This document shows positions 18,459 to 22,421 of a DNA stretch of 22,421 nucleotides, in pieces (position 1 is the first letter of the stretch; the number at the start of each line of letters is the position of its first letter). The notes under the pieces were generated by a model. It worked only from the letters and a program-made list of their open reading frames with translations, had not been told where the DNA came from and made no database searches. Origin of the DNA: Spirogloea muscicola (Eukaryota > Streptophyta > Zygnematophyceae > Spirogloeales > Spirogloeaceae); NCBI GenBank assembly GCA_009602725.1, contig WELB01000022.1, positions 433,780-456,200 on the forward strand. Direction: 5' to 3'. Position numbers and translations under genes: made by a program.

Positions 18459-20158
18459 ATGGCGGCGCGGCCGAGCGGCGGCGGCGGCGCGGCGCAGCAG
18501 CGGCTCATCTACGCCTTCGTGGCGCGGCGGGCCGTGGTGCTGGCCGAGTACACGGCCTTCTCCGGCAACTTCAGCACCATCGCGGTGCAGTGCCTGGCCA
18601 AGCTGCCGCCCGAGAACAACAAGCTCACCTACACCTGCGACCGCCACACCTTCAACTACCTCGTCGAGGACGGCTACAGTGAGCACCAGGCCCGCCATCG
18701 CCGCCGTTGTTGTGCTGGTTCGGCAGGATGCAGCCCCATGCAGGGCTTGGCCATGCAGTCTCTCGTGCCACAGAGCTAACCGGTCTCCTTACTTCAACCG
18801 AATTTGAAGGGCTTAGCCGCTCTGCGCCGTGCAATTGACGGCGGTGTGCTGACACCGAGTCAGGGGACCGAGGAATGGGCCTCTCTGTTCACAATACTGA
18901 GAATTCGATCGGTCTGTAGTTGTGTCAGGCTTGCGTGTTGTGAAGCATGACTGTCGCGACACTCATCAGCGCCTGTTGATTGCGCAAGATGAGTGTGCGA
19001 CGGTCGCATCGGGTCTCACATGAGCCAGTCAGTGCAGTGATGGTTGTTGTCTGACCTGATCGCAGCCTACCTGGTGGTTGCCGATGAGGACTTCGGGAGG
19101 CAGATTCCCTTTGCGTTCATTGACCGTGTCAAGGAGGACTTCAAGAGGAGATACGGCAGCAAGGCTGACTCTGCCATTGCGCACAGCCTCGATAAGGACT
19201 TTGGGTAGCTATGCAGCTCTGCCCTTGTGCCATCCAGACTACGGTCCATAAGGTTCATTGATTGGGGAGGTCAAAGACACATGCGACGAGCCCAGTCAAG
19301 CAGAGTGACCTTGGTGCCGTGGTCTGTCGCCTTATCTGGGCCCTGGTTTTGCAGGCCTAAGCTCAAGGAGCACATGCAGTACTGTGTGGAGCACCCCGAT
19401 GAAATGAACAAACTCTCAAAGATCAAGTCGCAGGTCTCGGAGGTCAAAGGCATCATGATGGACAACATCGAGAAAGTGAGATTCTTCTCCACGTACATCT
19501 GAACAGCAGCCTCTTATAGTAATGCTCGTGCTCAGGAGGAAGCCCGGCAGTTTCTCGAGGGCTGTGCTGCTTCTTTGGGTCACTTTTCTCAGTCGGCAGA
19601 GTTGCTAGGCAGGTGAGTTCTTACGTCTAGTTGCTGAGATTGAAGTCAGCAATTGAACAGCAATACGTAAGAAGTGCTTGTTGCCTGGTATCTGACACAT
19701 AAAGTTGATCAAGGCCAACGCAACACGTTGGTGCGGCTCCGTTGACAGGTCTTGGACCGCGGGGAGAAGATAGAACTCTTGGTAGACAAGACCGAAAACC
19801 TTCGATTCCAGGTGCCTTGTCAGCAAAGGACTTCATGCATGCTTTCCATGTATTCCTGAAAGAAAGATTCTTATGAATGGATCTGTATAAGGAGTGATAG
19901 CAATCTGTTGCCTCAGATCACTCGATACTCTTTCTGGAGGAGGGCCTGCCAGTAGTGGCTTGTTACTAATGAAGCAGCCTGCTCAATCCATTTTCAATCT
20001 TCAATTTGCAGGCCGACAATTTCCAGCGTCAGGGACGACAGTTGCGCAAGAAGATGTGGTGGCAGAACATGAAGATCAAGATAGTTATCCTTGTCATTCT
20101 TGTGGCAATTGCCATCATCATCTGGGTCTCCATTTGCCATGGCTTTGTCTGCCACTAG
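18459..20158 (+). CDS. VAMP72: VAMP72-family longin R-SNARE (5 exons)
   Basis: Exons 18459-18678, 19066-19204, 19355-19475, 19749-19811 and 20012-20158 join in phase to 229 residues; Arabidopsis VAMP721 is 219. The R-SNARE sits on secretory vesicles and endosomes and pairs with Q-SNAREs to fuse membranes. The longin domain (about 15-115) includes [40 protein letters not shown] and [20 protein letters not shown]. The SNARE motif follows, with [35 protein letters not shown] and [18 protein letters not shown]; Arg164 is the zero-layer Arg. A basic stretch ([13 protein letters not shown]) leads to a tail anchor at about 203-222 and a short CHGFVCH lumenal end. I start at 18459 because this Met precedes the conserved longin start by about 15 Gly/Ala-rich residues. 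An in-frame upstream ATG at 18336 would require reading through the gap. Exon 1 is far more GC-rich than exons 2-5. Confidence 0.96.
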
Positions 20159-20754
20159 GTAACACTGTGCTGCTTGAGGGATCCAGCAGCACTTTACAAC
20201 TGTGAGGTGGCAATCACCCTAGCTGGAGCTGGAGAGGCATGTTGAGAAGTGTTGACCACAAGTGGGTCCTGCCATGCAAGCTCAATTGGGTTCTTTCCCT
20301 GTGGTTACGCGGGCTCACCAGGGGCCATGAGTGCGCTTCAGCATTCGAGTCTTTGCTCTTTGGTCAGCTCGATGATAATTGAGTTGTAGACGTACAGCAG
20401 TGCTGATTCAAGTTAATGTTTGCCACGTGTAAGCGAGTTGCTGAACAAGTGCACTATCCAATTTCAGCAAGTCTGTCATGATCTTGTCCCATCCATTACT
20501 GTCCCCCACATCTTGCAGGCATTGTTGCGTTCAGGCCCAGTCACCAGTTCCCAGAAGCTTTGACAAGCAGGCCCTCTTCAGAAGTAGAGCAATGGGCTCG
20601 CCTGCCCTTTGAGATGTCGGGCATCGAATGTTATACTATTGTGGGCGACTTTGGGCCCTCATGGAATGCCTAAAGAGAGGTGCTTGTGGCTACTGGGTGT
20701 GAATGCACCCTAACTTGTGCCAACTCATGTCTTTAAGTGACAAGAAGCTGGACA
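20159..20754. other. Convergent 3' region between VAMP72 and VTE4
   Basis: This holds the 3' UTRs of both genes. No exon is seen. A plus-strand TGTAA lies at 20428-20432. Confidence 0.5.
20428..20432 (+). terminator. Possible TGTAA poly(A) signal of VAMP72
   Basis: TGTAA lies 270 bases after the VAMP72 stop, in a context (CACGTGTAAGCG) compatible with the chlorophyte poly(A) signal. Confidence 0.4.
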
Positions 20755-22421
20755 TCATGACGCCTGATTAGATGACTTGCGAGCCGTGACAAGCGCGAAC
20801 TTGATGAGGCCTTGATTGTAACCCTGCACCATGAGCACCATAGCCAGGGCTCCTCTGATTGTCGTCCAGCCTGAGGGTCATGCCAATCAGACGCCAATAC
20901 GAGATTAAGTCAAAGTGTCACTGGACTGCTAGAAGCTTCTACTGTGAAGCCGCTGAAGCCCATAATAGCATCTCGGAGCACTAATACGGTCTTCTGAATG
21001 CCCCCTAATCAATGTGGGTTTGCCCCACAGCGTACAGACCTGACTTGGCAAGGCCCAGAAGACCCTTCAGGCTGAGTGCCGATGCCATGACCGCTGGCCA
21101 AAAGGGGGTGATGTTGTCAGACCAATCTGCCGTCCGGATGTCCTGCAGGAGCAGCTTGTGACGCGTTATTATCCTCGAGGATAAGAACTCAGACTTATTG
21201 GACAGTGTAATGAGATGAAGGACAAGAAGGCTGCCCTCGATGCCACCTACATATGAAGCGGTGATTGCACTATCTTGGCATGTTGTGAATCTGCCAGCAA
21301 CATTAACACGTCCTCATAACTGTCAGGGACTAGTGGGGGGTGAGGCGGTACTTAGGAGGTTCCATTCTGCTCGCTGACTCAAAGCAGCAACTCGTGAAGC
21401 AGAGACTTTGGCTGTGAGATTCCAACCTCAAGCTGCAAGTCCTGTGCAATGCGCACGTAGTCGGCAGCCGAGCACCAGGCCGGGAGGTAGTATGCATCGC
21501 AGATCCTGTCAAGCAAGGCCTGCCGGAAGGTAAGACGTTCACAGTCAGGTCCTTGGGGATGATGCTAGGTCCACCGCTCCCTTTCCGGGCCGTTGCACAG
21601 AGCCAGTACTACCCAGGAGGCGGCTGATGCCGTGGTCATGATCTACGAACATGGCATGCAGCACTCAGTGGTCCGCACCTGCTCCGACGGCGCGAGCGAG
21701 GCCTCGCTGGGCGCGAGGTCGCGGTGGCACCAAGTCACGACGATGATGCGGCCCCCAGGCGCCGCCACGCGAGCCAGCTCACCCATGAACTGCGGTGCGG
21801 AGGCCCCACATGCAATTTCGCCCACGGTGCATCAGCGGTGCTGATAGGCCATCGCCAAGTCGGCTTAAGCGCGCCGCCTGCACGCTAGCCGCTGCCCAAG
21901 CAGGCCAGGTGCTGCGGCAGAGGCCACAGGGCAATGCCGCCGATGCGCCGCCGGCGTCGTCGAGGGCCCACCTTGCGCTTGTCGGGCATGTGCTCGCCGC
22001 TCTCCATGGACCACACGAGGTCGAAGCGGCCGTCCTCAAAGGGCTGCGCCAGCGCGTCCCCGACCTGGAACGAAACCTGCCAAGCCCAACAAAGCGGCGG
22101 CCGTGCCCACAGTCAAGGACGGCCGGCCTCGAGGCCGGCTGCGGCGGCGGCGGCGGCGGCGGCGGCGGCTGCCGTCGCACCCTGTCGGCCAGGCCCTGCT
22201 GGGCGGCCAGCTGGTTGGCGCGGGCCGCCTGGACGGGGCTCAGCGTGATGCCCGCCGCGGAGAAGGCGCCGCCGAGCTTGCGCGCGATGTGCCGCGAGCT
22301 GCCGCCGATGCCGCACCCCACGTCCACCATGGACCGCGGCGGCGCCCGCCCGCCCTCCTCTGCGCATGGACCGCCGGCTCGGGGGCCACCGTGAGCTCCT
22401 CGCCGCGCGGCGGCATGACCA
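20755..22421 (-). CDS. VTE4: Gamma-tocopherol methyltransferase, 5' end outside window
   Basis: Minus-strand exons: from the window edge to 22181, then 22076-21972, 21789-21679, 21519-21427, 21142-21040 and 20870-20755 (TGA). Phases agree; about 225 residues are visible after the Met at 22330. The plastid enzyme transfers methyl from S-adenosylmethionine to gamma- (or delta-) tocopherol, giving alpha- (or beta-) tocopherol. SAM motif I is VDVGCGIGGSSRHIARKLGG. Then come GITLSPVQAARANQLAAQQG, VSFQVGDALAQPFEDGRFDL, VWSMESGEHMPDKRK, GRIIVVTWCHRDLAP, LLDRICDAYYLPAWCSAADY, TADWSDNITPFWPAV and GWTTIRGALAMVLMVQGYNQ, ending ARKSSNQAS. Between motif I and GITLSP there seem to be about two more residues than in plant enzymes. 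The transit peptide and N-terminal region are not visible. Upstream of 22330 the frame stays open to the window edge, with a possible acceptor near 22370. The first intron holds a (GCC)n tract. Confidence 0.94.
22122..22169. repeat. 18-bp palindrome and (GGC)n tract in the first visible VTE4 intron
   Basis: GCCGGCCTCGAGGCCGGC (22122-22139) is a perfect palindrome, directly followed by a (GGC)n run at 22141-22169. Both lie between the donor at 22180 and the acceptor before 22076. Confidence 0.85.

Noticed and set aside
18412-18807. Second-frame ORF overlapping VAMP72 exon 1
   Set aside because: GC-rich shadow frame. The VAMP72 reading is supported by strong family similarity and splice phase.

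Overview
The window is nuclear DNA of a eukaryote, most likely a chlorophyte green alga. The evidence is intron-rich genes with GT-AG introns, a green-lineage VAMP72-type R-SNARE, a gamma-tocopherol methyltransferase (VTE4), and plant-type phosphatidylserine synthase and XRCC2 proteins. TGTAA, the usual chlorophyte poly(A) signal, follows some of the stop codons. I cannot name the species. Three isolated N bases (3913, 12593, 18379) look like collapsed assembly gaps. All three lie in or beside very GC-rich gene 5' ends.

Layout. 195-2879 (+): ten in-phase exons forming the 3' part of an unrecognised Ser/Pro/Gly-rich protein gene. 3462-3912 (-): last exons of a small coiled-coil protein. 3914-4043 (-): first 43 codons of ubiquitin, cut by the gap at 3913. 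4189-7090: a transposon graveyard with several decayed C-terminal pieces of a non-LTR retrotransposon ORF, a ~110-bp terminal repeat in three copies, and an ~82-bp inverted-repeat pair. 8805-12307 (-): complete 13-exon base-exchange phosphatidylserine synthase gene (PSS1). 12805-15323 (+): complete 9-exon XRCC2 (RAD51 paralogue) gene, head to head with PSS1. 15696-16290: possible exons of an unknown gene. 16475-16890 (-): intronless small GNAT acetyltransferase with one frameshift and a TATA-like box. 17142-17990: more copies of the dispersed hairpin repeat. 18459-20158 (+): complete 5-exon VAMP72 gene. 20755-22421 (-): VTE4, lacking its 5' end because the window stops.

The genes are not one pathway. 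PSS1 makes phosphatidylserine in the ER, VAMP72 serves secretory membrane fusion, XRCC2 acts in homologous recombination, VTE4 makes alpha-tocopherol in the plastid, and ubiquitin is a housekeeping modifier. All exon chains were built by hand from splice signals and reading phase. In the five family-assigned genes, similarity was judged against family sequences from memory. No search was run.

No CRISPR array, rRNA, tRNA or bacterial-type operon was seen. The most unusual items are the frameshifted GNAT gene, the inverted-repeat-flanked retroelement piece, the dispersed GGCTGG hairpin family, and the very GC-rich 5' ends shared by five unrelated genes.
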